64,000 nt of DNA, taken from NCBI GenBank assembly GCA_030674155.1, contig CM060339.1, positions 40,357,630-40,421,629 on the forward strand, given 5' to 3'. The translations under genes were made by a program, and so were the position numbers. The notes under the pieces are model-generated. The model searched no databases, was not told the origin of the DNA, and worked only from the letters and a program-made list of their open reading frames with translations. Source of the DNA: Stramonita haemastoma (taxonomy: Eukaryota; Mollusca; Gastropoda; Neogastropoda; Muricidae). Positions 1-15,162 of this stretch are shown one piece after another. Numbering within the stretch: position 1 is the first letter of the stretch; each line of letters begins with the position of its first letter.

Positions 1-50
1 TGGCTTCAGTACAGTCCCCCAGTTCACCCAGCTGTAAATATGTACCTAAC
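1..50 (+). mobile_element. SINE family D fragment (5S/tRNA composite), cut by window edge
   Basis: The first 50 bases match the middle of the family D SINE seen in full near 2,427-2,828: the segment around CTTCAGTACAGTCCCC and TTCACCCAGCTGTAAAT. The 5' part lies outside the window and the 3' part is missing, so this is a truncated copy. Confidence 0.6.
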
Positions 51-373
51 TTCTGAACTTTGACTTTCTTGTTTTAGTCAATGATGTCACAGTTTGAGGG
101 CTATTTTCCAACTTCAATTGCGAAAGTGTGAACAAATACATTTTTTTCACCTCTTTATAAAATAAAAGCCTTAGCAGCAACAAGCCAGAAATTTTGCTGT
201 TTGTTTTTTCAATGTATTTTTTATTTCTGTGGCCAAATTTCAGGACTGTCTTTTATAGTTTTTGTTTCTTTTAACCTATATCAACACTAGGTAGGCAGAG
301 GAATGTTTGACTCCAAATTGCCTATAATGGAGCAAGTTAAACTGAGCCATGGTGTGATGCCATTTCCCTGGTA

Positions 374-416
374 CCCCCCCCCCCCCCCCCCCCCCCCCTC
401 CACACACACACACACA
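374..416. repeat. poly-C run followed by (CA)n
   Basis: About 25 consecutive C are followed by a short (CA)n array. It is a simple repeat next to a SINE. Confidence 0.9.
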
Positions 417-427
417 AACATTCAACA

Positions 428-787
428 GGGGACGGATAGCCTAGTGGTCAGAACATTGCGCTGACAATTTGACAACCCAGGTTCGAGTCTGGTCGAGGAG
501 ATTTTTCTCCTGGAGTTCACATCAGTGCTGACTCCACTCTCCCCAAAAGTCCCTCAGATGAGACTTTAAACCGAGGTCCCGTGTGCGAACGTACGCAGAA
601 CATCTTGCGCACACGTTAAATCCTGTTTCGCTTTTCGTAAGAGTAGGCCATTGTATGCCGGTAGGAACAGATGACATTTACAAAACTGCATACACATGGG
701 GACTGGATGTAAAAAAGCACAAGAGTGCTTATTCCATTATCCTCGATATAAAAGAATAAATCAAATCAAAATCAAATTAAATCAAAC
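428..787 (+). mobile_element. SINE family A, full-length copy
   Basis: The head is tRNA-like, with an A-box-like TAGCCTAGTGG and a B-box-like GGTTCGAGTC. A unique body follows (AACATCTTGCGCACACGTTA, GGCCATTGTATGCCGG, GGACTGGATGTAAAAAAGC). The tail is CTCGATATAAAAGAATAAATC. At least ten other copies or fragments lie in this window in both orientations, which defines the family. It is transcribed by Pol III and moved by a LINE partner, as inferred from SINE biology. I know no name for it. Confidence 0.8.
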
Positions 788-919
788 ACACTGAGTATAT
801 TTATGCCATTATCTGATAGTGGCATTTTTTTTCAATCCCAGATTTACAATGTAACGCAAAATTTGAAAAGAGCACATTATAAAATATCACAAAATATACT
901 CAGTGACTCACACACATTG

Positions 920-1240
920 AACATTGCGCTCGCAATTTGACGACCCAAGTTCAATTCCCGCTCAAGGGGATTTTTCTTCTGGAGTTAACATCAGTGCTGA
1001 CTCCACTGCCCCAAAAAGTCCTTCGGATAAGACTTTAAACCGATGCCCCTCATGTGAACGCACGCAGAACATCTTGCGCACATGTCAAATCTTGTTCCGC
1101 TTTTCCTAAGAGTAGGCCATCGTGTGCCAGATAAGATTTACAAAACTGCATACACACAGGGACTGGATGTAAAAAAGCACATGAGTGCTTAATCCATTAT
1201 TCTCAATATAAAATAAATAAATAAAAATAAAGAAAGAAAT
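920..1240 (+). mobile_element. SINE family A, 5'-truncated copy
   Basis: The copy begins inside the tRNA-like head (CATTGCGCTCGCAATTTGAC) and continues through the family A body to the tail (CTCAATATAAAATAAATAAA). It diverges slightly from the copy at 428-787. Confidence 0.75.
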
Positions 1241-1374
1241 CATATAAACACACACGACCATCAATGGCAGATTTACAATATAGTGCAAAAGGTGACAAGA
1301 GCGCATGTGTTTAAAAAAATTTACAAGATTCAACATAACAAATTTATTCAGTCACACTCACGCACACACACACA

Positions 1375-1504
1375 CAAGATTCAAGATTCAAGATTTAATT
1401 CGCCTTTGACCCCTCTTGGGGCATGGAGGATTTCAGAAAACAAAATCAACTGTAACATATATAATATGCATTAATAGAATACGTTAATACACACAAGATT
1501 CAAG

Positions 1505-1505
<1 letters not shown>
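1375..1505 (+). repeat. Dispersed repeat with CAAGATT tail (family I)
   Basis: The segment beginning AAGATTCAAGATTTAATTCG and containing TTGACCCCTCTTGGGGCATG recurs at 34,937-35,050 with high identity. It is a dispersed element of unknown class, possibly the 3' end of a LINE or SINE. Confidence 0.6.
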
Positions 1506-1510
<5 letters not shown>

Positions 1511-1559
<49 letters not shown>

Positions 1560-1660
1560 CATCAATCGCAGATTTACAATATACAGCAAATGGTGACAAG
1601 AGCGCATGATGTATTTTTAAATATGTACATGATACAACATCACAAAATTAGTCAGTCTCA

Positions 1661-1715
<55 letters not shown>

Positions 1716-1832
1716 GCAAATTTACAATATAGTGCAAAAGGTGACAAGAGCACATAATGTATTTTTAAATATGTACATGATACAACATCACAAAATTAGT
1801 CAGTCTCACACACCCCACACACACACACAACA

Positions 1833-1863
<31 letters not shown>

Positions 1864-1874
1864 CTCACTCACTC

Positions 1875-1964
<90 letters not shown>
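1511..1964. repeat. (CA)n arrays and (CT)n array
   Basis: Three (CA)n blocks (about 1,511-1,559, 1,662-1,712 and 1,812-1,866) are separated by two near-identical 100-bp spacers containing GTGACAAGAGC and ACATGATACAACATCACAAA. A (CT)n block of more than 80 bp (1,878-1,961) ends 25 bp before the TEN1 stop codon. The spacers indicate local tandem duplication. Confidence 0.85.
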
Positions 1965-1965
<1 letters not shown>

Positions 1966-1989
1966 TTTTTCTCCCTCTTCCCTCCCACA

Positions 1990-4506
<2,517 letters not shown>

Positions 4507-5240
4507 GTTGCATAAATTACAAATTACAGATCGGATTACAATTGAGAGATAAGAAAAATAGTTGGAGGATAAGAATTAAAGCTTGAGAATGTCGTTGATA
4601 TTAGATACCAGAAAGTTTTTCTTTTAATAAATATTGTTAGAAAAACATTGGATTAAAAAAAAAAGAGAGTATTAAAATGTTTGGGACAAGAGAATCTGTT
4701 TTGAGTTTTGCCACAACTCTACAACAAATGAAAACTTCTTGTGGTTAGTCGACGCAAGTGGTTGAGATAATGTTTTTAGCAAAAGGAATCTCCTCCATTT
4801 CTTAAATTTGGGACTTGTAGATGTCTGCTGAGTTTAGAAAGATGCAGAAGGGTGTGTTTTACGACTAAACACACAGGGTGTTCAGAAAATCAATCTTTGG
4901 CGTTACTATGACGACTGACCAAAAATAAGTTCTTCACGTCAGGACAAAATGGCGGTTGTTGAGAGATTCTCGGGGTGACCGCCGAAAGCCTCCGATCATG
5001 ATACATCCACGACCTTTACTGATCTGCTTGAGTCAGTACTTTCGTTTGTACAGATATTATTTCATAGGTTTGTTTGTCATCCTGCGACAGTCTTTGCCTT
5101 GTTGGAAAGGTAGAAAATGCATGACTAGCTTCTCCGAAACCTACGATTGTTATGTAGCGAGAGGAGAGAGATTTCTCAGATTTGGCAAAGTGACAGCAGC
5201 ACCATGTATAGTTATGGTTCGTGAATGTAACCATTTACCC
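4507..5240. promoter_or_regulatory. Putative promoter region between TEN1 and the USP2-like gene
   Basis: This stretch is unique and lies directly upstream of the TEN1 start. Seen: CACGTCA at 4,935-4,941 and AAAATGGCGG at 4,946-4,955. The second resembles the YY1/Kozak-like element found near many metazoan transcription starts. Several CpGs follow, where flanking DNA has few. An upstream non-coding USP2 exon could start here, but no matching 5' UTR splice pattern could be proved. The open frame at 4,956-5,255 resembles nothing I know. Confidence 0.35.
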
Positions 5241-5662
5241 GTCTTACATATTTAGATGATCCGAAGAAAAGAAAATCTCTGGTATTTTGTCATATTTTAA
5301 CATCCATGTTCCTGCTAAGAAAAGAGCATTCGGAGTTTCCAAAAATTGATTTTTCCCTGGGTTTTAAACATGACATAACGGAACAAACAGAGAACAGAAT
5401 TTTGGACTTTCTGATGGTTTGAGATTCTCGGATTCCTTTTACAGTCTGGTTTCAGTATAGATATATCATCTAATAGAAATACGACTATACTGCAGTAGGC
5501 CTACGTGAATACTTTTTGTTTCACACACATGAGACAGATGGAGATTGGGAAGGAGATGAAAGATGGACCTCATTTTGTTGCAGAAGCAGTAACTAATATC
5601 TAGACTGAATCACTATAAGTGTAGGGTAGGAACTGGCTTAGCTCTATTTCTAAGCCTTGTAC

Positions 5663-6015
5663 AGAAGACAGGATAGCCTGCTGGTCAGTGATGGCTCGTG
5701 ATCTGTTGACTCGGGTTCAAATCTTGTTCAAGAGGATAGATCATACTGGAGTTAACACCAGTAGGCTACTGACTCCAGTTGCCCCTAAAGTCTTTTGGTC
5801 GAGACTATAAACCGAAGTCCCATGTGCAAACACACGCAAAACATCTTGTGCACACATTAAAACCCATTCTGCTTTTTGGAAGCGTAGGCCATTGTGTGCC
5901 GGTGGGAATGGATGACAGAATAAACTGCATACACACTGGGACCAGATGTAAAAAAAAACCCACATGAGTGCTTATTCCATTATCCTCAATATAAAAGAAT
6001 TTATTAATAAATAGA
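5663..6015 (+). mobile_element. SINE family A copy
   Basis: The head (AGGATAGCCTGCTGGTCAG, GGGTTCAAATCTTG), body (CAAAACATCTTGTGCACACA, GGCCATTGTGTGCCGG) and tail (CTCAATATAAAAGAATTTAT) are all present. It is a near full-length diverged copy. Confidence 0.75.
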
Positions 6016-6673
6016 TGTCTTCATTGACATGGTAATCACATTATTTGACTCAATAATCTGCCATACAGATTGATGCCAAACATCTCTCTACAGTTTATGA
6101 TTGCTCTTAAAGTTTTTTGTTTTTTTTAAGCAGAGCTCATGAACTGAATTCTCCTTTGTAATCCTAAAGATTTTTTTTAATGTGTTAATAATTTATACTG
6201 ATTTTTTTTTAAAGTCTAGAAGTGAAAACTTTCAAAGATTAGTAACTCATTTCATAGTTTTAAAAGAAAGTTTATGGTCATCAAATTATGTAACATGTGT
6301 ATTGATATTGAATCTTTAAACTCAGAGATCTATGCTTTACTTTCTTTTCTTTTTTTTTCCATATAATATGGTAGATATCAAAGAAGCCTCAAATTCAAAA
6401 TTGAAAAATAACAGATATTTTCAGAAAGTTTTTGTGAAATCTCATCATCCACAGGTGTAGATTCTACATTTTAATTAGTCAAATCTGGTTTCAAAAACCT
6501 TCTCTTGTGATAAGTCTCTTGTGATAAGCTTGCATTCTTTGATGATTTTTGTTGTTGTTGCTCTTTGACTCTCTTGGTAACCCTAGCTCTGTAGACTGTC
6601 ACATTAGGTATGGAAAAATAAAATTATGCAATACTCAAGAAGGAATTGAACTCTTTTTTTTTTTACACAAATA

Positions 6674-6990
6674 AGGGGGCAGGATAGCCTAGTGCTTAGA
6701 GGGTTCCACTCATGTTCTGGCAGCTCAGGATCAAGCCACCACAGAGGGGCCCATTTTAGGGAACTTTTTCCCTGAAGTAAACTTTGAGCATTGGCTCTAG
6801 TCTGCCCCCCCCCCCAAAAAAAAAAAACCAAACAAACAAACAAACAAAAACTGGCCAGTCTTACATATGAGACAAACTTAGGCTTCATCAAGCTCAATTA
6901 TGAACATATGTAGGACATCTTGCGCATATGTCAAAAACCCATTCTGCCTTTTGGTAGAAAAGGCCATTTCATGCTGGAAGAAACAGATAA
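6674..6990 (+). mobile_element. SINE family A, degenerate copy
   Basis: The head GGGGGCAGGATAGCCTAGTG and the late body GGACATCTTGCGCATATGTC / AAAAGGCCATTTCATGCTGG match family A. The middle is replaced by unrelated sequence with C and A runs. It is an old or rearranged copy. Confidence 0.6.
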
Positions 6991-7479
6991 TTACAGTTTG
7001 TTTTTTTGCAACATGTGCACACCATTCCCGAAGTCAGAATGTGTATGTACCCTAATCAAATTAGTGGTGGGTATAAATGCTCTGTTACATAAAATCTCAC
7101 CATTGGTGAACTTTGGCTATACAACAAGGAGTGTTCAAAATAAAAACAAATTCTGAATAACTGAAAAATTCCTGCCAAAATATACAATCATAATTTACGG
7201 TCTGTTAACATTGCTATTGTATTAATAAAAATAACAGCTTTGTAATGAGAAACAGAATAATGGAAAAATGAAAGTCAGCTGTGTAACTGTCTGATTTTTG
7301 TTGTTTTGCAATGGTGCATTTTCTTAGGATTATATTCAGTGTCTATAGACCCTGTTTTTCTTCTTCTTTTGTTCTTTTTTTTTTTGCCACCTTATCTGTG
7401 AGCCACAGAATCAGAGACTTTTTTTAAAAAAATTTTATTTTTTTTACTGCATGATGATCAAAGACAGTGAGGATTATGT

Positions 7480-7825
7480 AACAATGCTGCTATGGAAGGC
7501 CATCTGCTTTGAGACAAAGTGATAGGGTTGTACTCTACGCTTCCTATTATAATGTATCCCAGCATCATCCAGGCCTGAGAGATACAGACACCTGCAGTGT
7601 TGGTCAGATAAATCAAGCAACACTCTCAAAATTGCATCTGTAGAGTGGATGAAGTTGAACTGTGTGGTCCCAGTCCTCCCAACAAGCTTAATACTATAGC
7701 AAGCTCACTCTGGATAGGAGCCAACAGGAGTCCAGAAAAAAAACCTGACTCATACGGGATTTGAACTGATGACTTTCCAGTTCATAATCTGAGGCACTAA
7801 CCACTGCGCAAAGGCAGCTGGTTCC
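7480..7825 (-). mobile_element. tRNA-derived SINE, minus strand (family J)
   Basis: On the minus strand, from about 7,825, a tRNA-like head reads GCCTTTGCGCAGTGGTTAGT followed by a B-box-like AGTTCAAATCCCGT. A non-repetitive body runs to about 7,480. Only one copy was seen, so the 3' limit is uncertain. It is read as a SINE rather than a tRNA gene because a long body follows and the acceptor stem does not pair. Confidence 0.5.
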
Positions 7826-8722
7826 TTAGACCCTTTTGGGGCTTTATGAATTTATTGTCAAGTTTTGTTGGATTGCAATTTGTTGTTTTTGTTTAGTTGT
7901 GAACCTAGTTTTTCTTGCTTATTGAAAGGGGGTATGGTACTGCTCTGGTCAATGAATGAGTCTTTAAAGTTAAATGAAGATCTTTTCACAAAGGAGATAA
8001 TTATTAGATGGGAAAAATAATGAAGAATCAAATGGAAAGCAACAGTAACTCAGACTACAACATAGAACTACTAAAGTCAACTACCTCAACAGCTGGTGCT
8101 GCTCTTATCATTTTTATCATGTCAACAAGATGTCTAAGCATCTATGCTTTTCAAAATATCCTTAGCATCATTGAATGTTTTGGATGAAACTTAAACAATT
8201 TTTTTCCAATTCTTCATGAGTAATATAGGGGTGTGTTAGGGTTGTCCATAGCACCAGCCACACCAGGTCTACTCTTTTTATAAAAAAAAAAAAAAAGCAC
8301 ACACACACCGAAGTCTTGCTGAATGGGAAGGGTTCTGTTGTTGATGATCAGAGTTCTGCAGCACCCTCTCCCAAGGGATCACTGTGACAAACAAATCAAA
8401 AGAAAAGTCTGTGGTTGTTGTTTCCCTAGGACCAGTGGGGCGCAGACTGAAATGGCATCCTCCTGTCTTTTCCAGGAAGCGAGGATGTGAACAGGCTGAA
8501 GGCTGACTGACATCACACATCCATCCATCACCTTTCTCTGCCCTGGAGTGTCGCCGCGACAACAACAAAGCAGGATCCGGGTGGCCCAACAAGCATGGGA
8601 CTGTGACTGAGCTGAGTTGGCCTGTGCGTGCAGTAAGGATTGCAGGATGCTGACAACAGTGTGAAGGGAAGGTCCTGACACAGTGTGTTGAAGGAAGGCA
8701 GGCAGGCAGGAAGAAAGCCAGG
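7826..8722 (+). other. Region upstream of USP2 exon 1 (likely 5' UTR at its right end)
   Basis: No gene was recognised. From about 8,300 the sequence becomes more GC-rich and non-repetitive and leads into the start codon through a short (GGCA)n/(GGAA)n purine stretch (8,690-8,715). The last few hundred bases are probably 5' UTR. No TATA box or acceptor could be fixed. The overlapping minus-strand frames of about 150 residues here look like shadows. Confidence 0.35.
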
Positions 8723-9580
8723 ATGCCAACCGCCTCCACCACCTACACCGGCTACAGAGGGGGCGCCTACGCCACCACCTATGGCTCCTCCTACTCCTCC
8801 ACCCTGGGTCGCAGCGGGTCCGCGTCACGGCGCACCCCCACCATCAGCAACGGCTACACCTCCCCGTCCAATGGCCCCTCCCAGTACAGGGCCCCCCGGC
8901 CCATGCCCAGCTTCATGGGCACCACCACCACCTCGGACCGGCCTGGCAGGAAGCTGGACGACTTCTCCCTCGGGGGGCTGGACGCCACACGAAGACCCCG
9001 CGCCTCCCCGGTGTCTTTCGCCTCCAGGTCCAGGCCTCTGAAAGCCGACCACAACACCAGCCTGACGGGGGCGAGCAGGTACACCACCACCACCCACGAC
9101 CGCACGTCGGACTACTACATCTCGGGAGGAGGAGGGGTGTCCACGCTGGAGCGGAGGAACTCGCGGAGTGGTCTGGAGCCCCTGAGCAGCAGCACGACCC
9201 CGACCCGGCCCCTGTCGGGGCGTCGGGCGGCCAGCCTGGCCAACCTGCACCTCCACGACGAGCCCTCGCCCCGCTCCTTCCGCTCCCGCACCGAGAGCAG
9301 CGACCGCATCGTGCACCGCCCCAGCAGCCGCAGGGGGAGTAGACTGGAGGACGACCTCTTGGGGTCATCCTCGTCCCCGCGGGGCGCGCGGCAGAGCGCG
9401 GCCGATGACCGGAAGGACACGGTGGCCGGGCGGAGCGGGTACACGCCCAGCGTGTCGCGGGAGTCGAGCCCCGGCACCAGCAACGGGGTGGGGGGACCCC
9501 GGGGGGGGCGCCACCACCACGGGGAGGAGGTGACCACCTCCCGCTTTTCCAGCCACAGCTCCAGCAGTGGCACCTCCAAT
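8723..9580 (+). CDS. USP2: USP2 exon 1: start codon and disordered N-terminal region
   Basis: The frame starts at ATG with A at -3 and ends at donor AAT|GTGAGT, phase 0, giving 286 residues. The composition is low-complexity, rich in Ser, Thr, Arg, Gly and Pro, and predicts disorder, like the variable N-terminus of USP2a. Basophilic kinase-type sites are visible: RRNS, RRAAS and RRGS. The exon is very GC-rich against AT-rich surroundings. No domain is recognised. Vertebrate USP2 isoforms differ by alternative first exons, so another start could exist in intron 1 but is not visible. Confidence 0.85.
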
Positions 9581-11817
9581 GTGAGTGTTGAGAGTGTGTG
9601 TGTGGGGGGCTGCTGTCTGTTTGCGTGTGTGTGGGGGCCGCTGTATGTTTGAGTGTGTGTGGGGGATGCTGTTTGTTTTGAATGTGTGTGGGGACTGCTG
9701 TTTGTTTTGAATGTGTGTGGGGACTGCTGTTTGTTTTGAATGTGTGTGGGGACTGCTGTTTGTTTTGAATGTGTGTGGGGACTGCTGTTTGTTTTGAGTG
9801 TGTGTGGGGGCCGCTTGCCTGTTTGAGTGTGTGTTGGGGCCGCTGCCTGTTTTTGAGTGTGTGTGGGCCGCTTGCCTGTTTTGAGTGTGTGTGTGGGTGC
9901 TTGCCTGTTGAGTATGGGGGCCGCTTGCCTGTTGAGTGTGTGGGGGCCGCATGCCTGTTGAGTATGGGGGCCGCTTGCCTGTTTTGAGTGTGGGGGGGCC
10001 GCTGCCTGTTGAATGGGGGGGGGGGGGGGGGCACTTGCCTGTTTGAGTGGGGGGGGGGGGCGCTTGCCTGTTGAGTGTGTGTGGTGTGGGGGCCGCTTGC
10101 CTGTTTGAGTGTGTGTGGGGGCCGCTTGCCTGTTTGAGTGTGTGGGGGCCGCTTGCCTGTTTGAGTGTGCTTGCCTGTTTGAGTGTGTGTGGGGGCCGCT
10201 TGCCTGTTTGAGTGTGTGGGGGGGGCCGCTTGCCTGTTGAGTGTGTGTGGGGGCCACTTGCCTGTTGAGTGGGGGGGGGGGGGGGGGGGGGCCGCTTGCC
10301 TGTTGAGTGTGGTGTTGGGGCCGCTTGCCTGTTGATTGTGTGGGGGGGGGGGCCGCTTGCCTGTTTAGAGTGTGTGTGGGGGCCGCTTGCCTGTTTTGAG
10401 TGTGTGTGGGGGGCCGCTTGCCTGTTGAGTGTGTGTGTGGGGCCACTTGCCTGTTGAGTGTGTGTGGGGGCCGCTGTCTGTTTGAGTGTGTGTGTGTGCC
10501 GCTGTCTGTTTTGAGTGTGTGTGGGGGGGCCGCTTGCCTGTTGAGTGGGGGGGGGGGGCTTGCCTGTTGAGTGTGTGTGTGGGCCGCTTGCCTGTTGAGT
10601 GTGTGTGTGGGGGGGGGGGGGGCGCTTGCCTGTTGATGGTGGGGGGGGGGGGGGCCGCTTGCCTGTTGAGTGGGGGGGGCCCATTTGCCTGTTGAGTGGG
10701 GGGGGGGGGGGGGGCCGCTTGCCTGTTGAGTGTGTGTGTGGTCCGCTGCCTGTTGAGTGTGTGTGGGGGCTGCTTGCCTGTTTTGAGTGTGTGGGGGCCG
10801 CTTGCCTGTTGAGTGTGGGGGCCGCTGCCTGTTGAGTGTGGGGGCCGCTGCCTGTTTTGAGTGTGTGGGGGCCACTTGCCTGTTTGAGTGTGTGGGGGCC
10901 GCTTGCCTGTTTTGAGTGTGTGGGGGCCGTTGTCTGTTTTGAGTATGGGGGGGCTGCTGCCTGTTGAGTATGGGGGCTGCTGCCTGTTTTGAGTGTGTGT
11001 GGGCCGCTGCCTGTTGAGTGTGTGGGGGCCGCTTGCCTGTTTTGAGTGTGTGGGGGCCGTTGTCTGTTTTGAGTGTGGGGGCTGCTGCCTGTTGAGTGTG
11101 GGGGCTGCTGCCTGTTGAGTATGTGTGGGGGCCGCTTGCCTGTTGAGTGTGTGGGCCACTGCCTGTTGAGTGTGTGTGGGGGCCGCTTGCCTGAGTGTGT
11201 GTGGGGGCCGCTGTATGTTTTGAGTGTGTGTGGGGGCCGCTGTCTGTCTTGAGTGTGTGGGGGGGCCGCTGCCTGTTGAGTATGGGGGCCGCTTGCCTGT
11301 TGAGTGTGGGGGCCGCTGTCTGTCTTGAGTGTGTGGGGGGGCCGCTGCCTGTTGAGTATGGGGGCCGCTTGCCTGTTGAGTGTGGGGGCCGCTGTCTGTC
11401 TTGAGTGTGTGGGGGGGCCGCTGCCTGTTGAGTATGGGGGCCACTTGCCTGTTGAGTGTGGGGGCCGCTGTCTGTCTTGAGTGTGTGGGGGGGCCGCTGC
11501 CTGTTGAGTATGGGGGCCGCTTGCCTGTTGAGTGTGGGGGCCGCTGTCTGTCTTGAGTGTGTGGGGGGGCCGCTGCCTGTTGAGTATGGGGGCCGCTTGC
11601 CTGTTGAGTATGGGGGCCGCTTGCCTGTTGAGTGTGGGGGCCGCTGCCGGTTTATTTTTGTTAAAGCAATATCTTCATGGGGGGATTGGCGGTCTAGGGG
11701 TATCGCACCTGCCTAGAAAGCGAAAAGTCCGGGTTGGAAGTCTAGTGATGTGAAACCCCGTTTGGGTGCAAAATGTCTCCCCCATCCATTAAACCATGAA
11801 TAGTGGTCTAGGTGCCA

Positions 11818-11848
<31 letters not shown>

Positions 11849-14509
11849 CGTGTGTTACGCAGAATTATTTGGTGCCAGAAAAAGAAAAAGAACCTACTAC
11901 AGCAAGAGAGAAAAAGAACCTACTACAGCAAGAGAGTTGTCCCTGGCAAAATTCTGTAGAAAAAAACTGCTCTTATATGGAAACAAGTACAGTTGCTGAC
12001 AGGAAAAGAACAAAAATAATGGGTGGCGCTGCTTTTGTGGTGACGCACTCTCCCTGGGAAGAGCAGCCTGAAGTTCAAATACAGAAATCTGCCATGACTG
12101 AAAGTAATGTGAAATGTTACAGTAGTATTTACTCACCAGACATACAGTCACTAGACTAATTCAGGTTGACACACTTGGTACAAGATCACAGTATTTGTAT
12201 CAAGTGGTAAGTATACTACATGTTAGTATTTAGGCACCTTTACCAAGAAACAGCATGATGTTTTGTTGTAATTTCATATTTCCTGTCTAAAGATGAAAGT
12301 CACATCAATGGGTTTTTTTTAACTCGAGATAAAAAATTAAAGTTTTGTTGTCCAGTTATTGTCTCTCAAGTACTTGAATAGTTCTGTGAATAACTTACAT
12401 GTGTACATTGTTGTTTACAGAAAGTTCTAGATGATAAATAATATGCATACCCCAACTTTTAATACCCAGGAGGTAACCATCAAAATGCCCAAGTCTGGCC
12501 ATTTTAATTATTGTAACTTGTCCCCCACTAGGTGATACTAAAGTGATGTGACATTATCATTTTGTGATTGTTTGCTTGTTTTCCTCACAGGGGAAGGTGA
12601 AGGAGAAAGAGGGAGGAAAGGTGGGCCTTCGGAACCTGGGCAACACAGTGAGTTGGACCTTGTCTGTTGGGATGAATCTGAGTCCCTGGATGTGTGAAAG
12701 CTTGCAAGACTACACACATGCACAGATGAATATACATATATATGTGAGCAGGCAATCACACACACTCAGTGCTGGTACACTCAGACATATACATAACTAG
12801 CTTTTTCTCTCATGACAACACACATGTCAATGTTTGTGTGTAAATGTGCATGCATGTCTGTGTGTACCAGATTTGAACCCTAACCCTCAGTATTGATCAC
12901 ATCATGAGTTCACCGCCATCACCACTAGGCTGCCTGCTTCCCCCCCACTTTTTTTTCTGCATTTATTACATCTCGTCAATCCCCCAAATCAGAATATGGT
13001 TACCTTAATGGTGGGCAGAAACCACATACATGCAAAAATTGCACCATTTGTGAACCTCAGAGCTCAAGCCAAGATACCAACAGCAAAGAAATCCCTCCCC
13101 CCCCTCCCCACACACACAAAAAATCTGTAATGTTGAAGTTTGCATGCAGGTGTTGAGCTGAACAGTTGAGAGAGCTTGACAGTGACCCAACTCCAAAGCC
13201 ATGGCAGTGTGGGGTTGGTCTTGATGAGCCTCCCTGGTCCTATCACTTGTGCAACAGACGCTATAGCCAAGTGGTTCAGACTGTTCCAACTTCAGTCCCT
13301 GGATCCATGAAGTCGTGGGTTTGAATCTCAGCTGTGCATAATGAATGATGGGTAGGGAATTTTACGACCTCCCAGGTCAACTTTAAGTGCAGACATGCTA
13401 ATGCCTTAATTCCCTTCATGTATATATATGTACACATGCAGAAGATCAAATATTAATAATAATAATACATGGATATTCACATTAAAGATTCTGTCGTTCA
13501 TGTCAGCATTCAGTGGGTTATGGAAACACGAACATACACAATATACATCCCAAAGTCAGAATGCAGCTACATTCATGGTGGGTAAAAAAAAAAAGTAATA
13601 TTTATATAATGCAAAATCTCACCATTGGGGAACATCGGAGCTCTAACCAAAGAATAAAAAAAACAACGAAACGAGTGAAATGTAAGTAGACCAAAGACCT
13701 GAGGCACACTACACTGTCTACAGTCTACACACTTTGGCCAGAACAATGGAGTGGGGACTCGTTAGAGGCAAGAGGCTACTTGAGGGAATTAGCTGTGGGG
13801 CTGTGGTTCCAATGTGTGTGTGTATGTGTGTACACCTCTGTGGCTGTGAGCTGACACTCTGGCAGCTGTGCTGAAAGGACTGTCGTTTGTTTTGTTGCTG
13901 GCGTGATGGCAGTGTTTGTGTCCGTAGGGACTGTCTGGCCACTGACAGGGGTGGATATGTTGAGTGGATCTATGGTCTAGCAGCTTTGCACCAACATAGA
14001 AAGTGAACAGTTGTAGGCTTGATTTTTCCCTAAAGCCAGACTATACCTCCATCTGTAAGATCATGAGGGTTGGTCTGGGTGCTGGCCACTGAGAGGTGGA
14101 TATGTAGAGTGGATCCATGGTCTAGCGGCTATGCACCAATGTAGAAAGTGAACAGTTGTATGTAGGCTTGATTTTTCCCTAAAACCAGACTATTCCTCTA
14201 TCTGTAAGACCATGAGGGTTGGTCGGGGTGCTAGTCTTATGGATAAAACAGCATTTTGTACATAGTATATATATAGCCTGTGTTGAGTTAGTATAGTCAT
14301 TTTGCTTTTTTTTTTTAGTGAAGGATTCGGGGGGGGAGGGAATCTTCTTTTTTTTCAGATCAGGCTGGGGGAGGGTTTTTTTTTTTTTTTTATTGAGGCA
14401 GTTCATATTACAACTTACAGTTTGTGGCTTTTGTTACAATGTCTGTAAACATGATTGTTTCCATAAGATGTCCTTTTTGCTTTTTCAAACCCTAAACTGC
14501 TTCGTATGA

Positions 14510-14551
<42 letters not shown>

Positions 14552-15101
14552 GTGTGTTGTGCGCGCACGCGTGCACATGTGAGTGTGTGTGTGTGTATAC
14601 ACATTTGTGTGTGTCACTCTGTATGTGTATGTGTGTGTGTGTGTGTGTGTGTCTTCACATGCATGTGTTCACACGCATGTGTTCACATGCATGTGTGCAT
14701 GCATGTAACTTGTAAGTGTGTGTCTGTGTGTGCGCATTTGTATTTCACATGCATGCATGTAATTGTGTTTGTGTGTGTGTGTTTATTTTAATGTCTATCC
14801 ACTTAAAAGGGATTTTAGACAGTCTGTGTGTGTGTGTGTGTGTGCACATGTATACACGCCCATATGTATGTGTGTGCATGCATGGGTGTATGCATGTAAA
14901 TGTAATTCTTTGAGTCAAGTCAAGTCAGGCCAAACTTTTATTTCCAGATGGTACTTTGAATAAGCAGTGCAATTGCTTTTTTTTGTTTTTGGAGTGAGTG
15001 TGTGTGTGCACGCGTGTGCGTGTGTCTGTGTCCATGCACATGTATATATATGTGTGCACATGCATACATGTGCTTGCATGCGTGCATGCATACATGTAAT
15101 T

Positions 15102-15162
<61 letters not shown>

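Noticed and set aside
4956..5255. 99-residue plus-strand frame
   Set aside because: No recognisable similarity, no codon bias evidence, and it overlaps a promoter-like stretch with another frame open on the other strand.
8278..8828. Minus-strand frames of about 150 residues before USP2
   Set aside because: No similarity to any family I know; most likely antisense to the 5' UTR and first exon.
8913..11444. Minus-strand open frames of 359-586 residues ([16 protein letters not shown])
   Set aside because: They are translations of the G-rich minisatellite in three frames, with no start context or splice signals. Their right ends are antisense to USP2 exon 1.
12868..12960. Minus-strand tRNA-like stretch (GTTCAAATCTGG)
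   Set aside because: Too degenerate to assign to a family and no second copy was seen.
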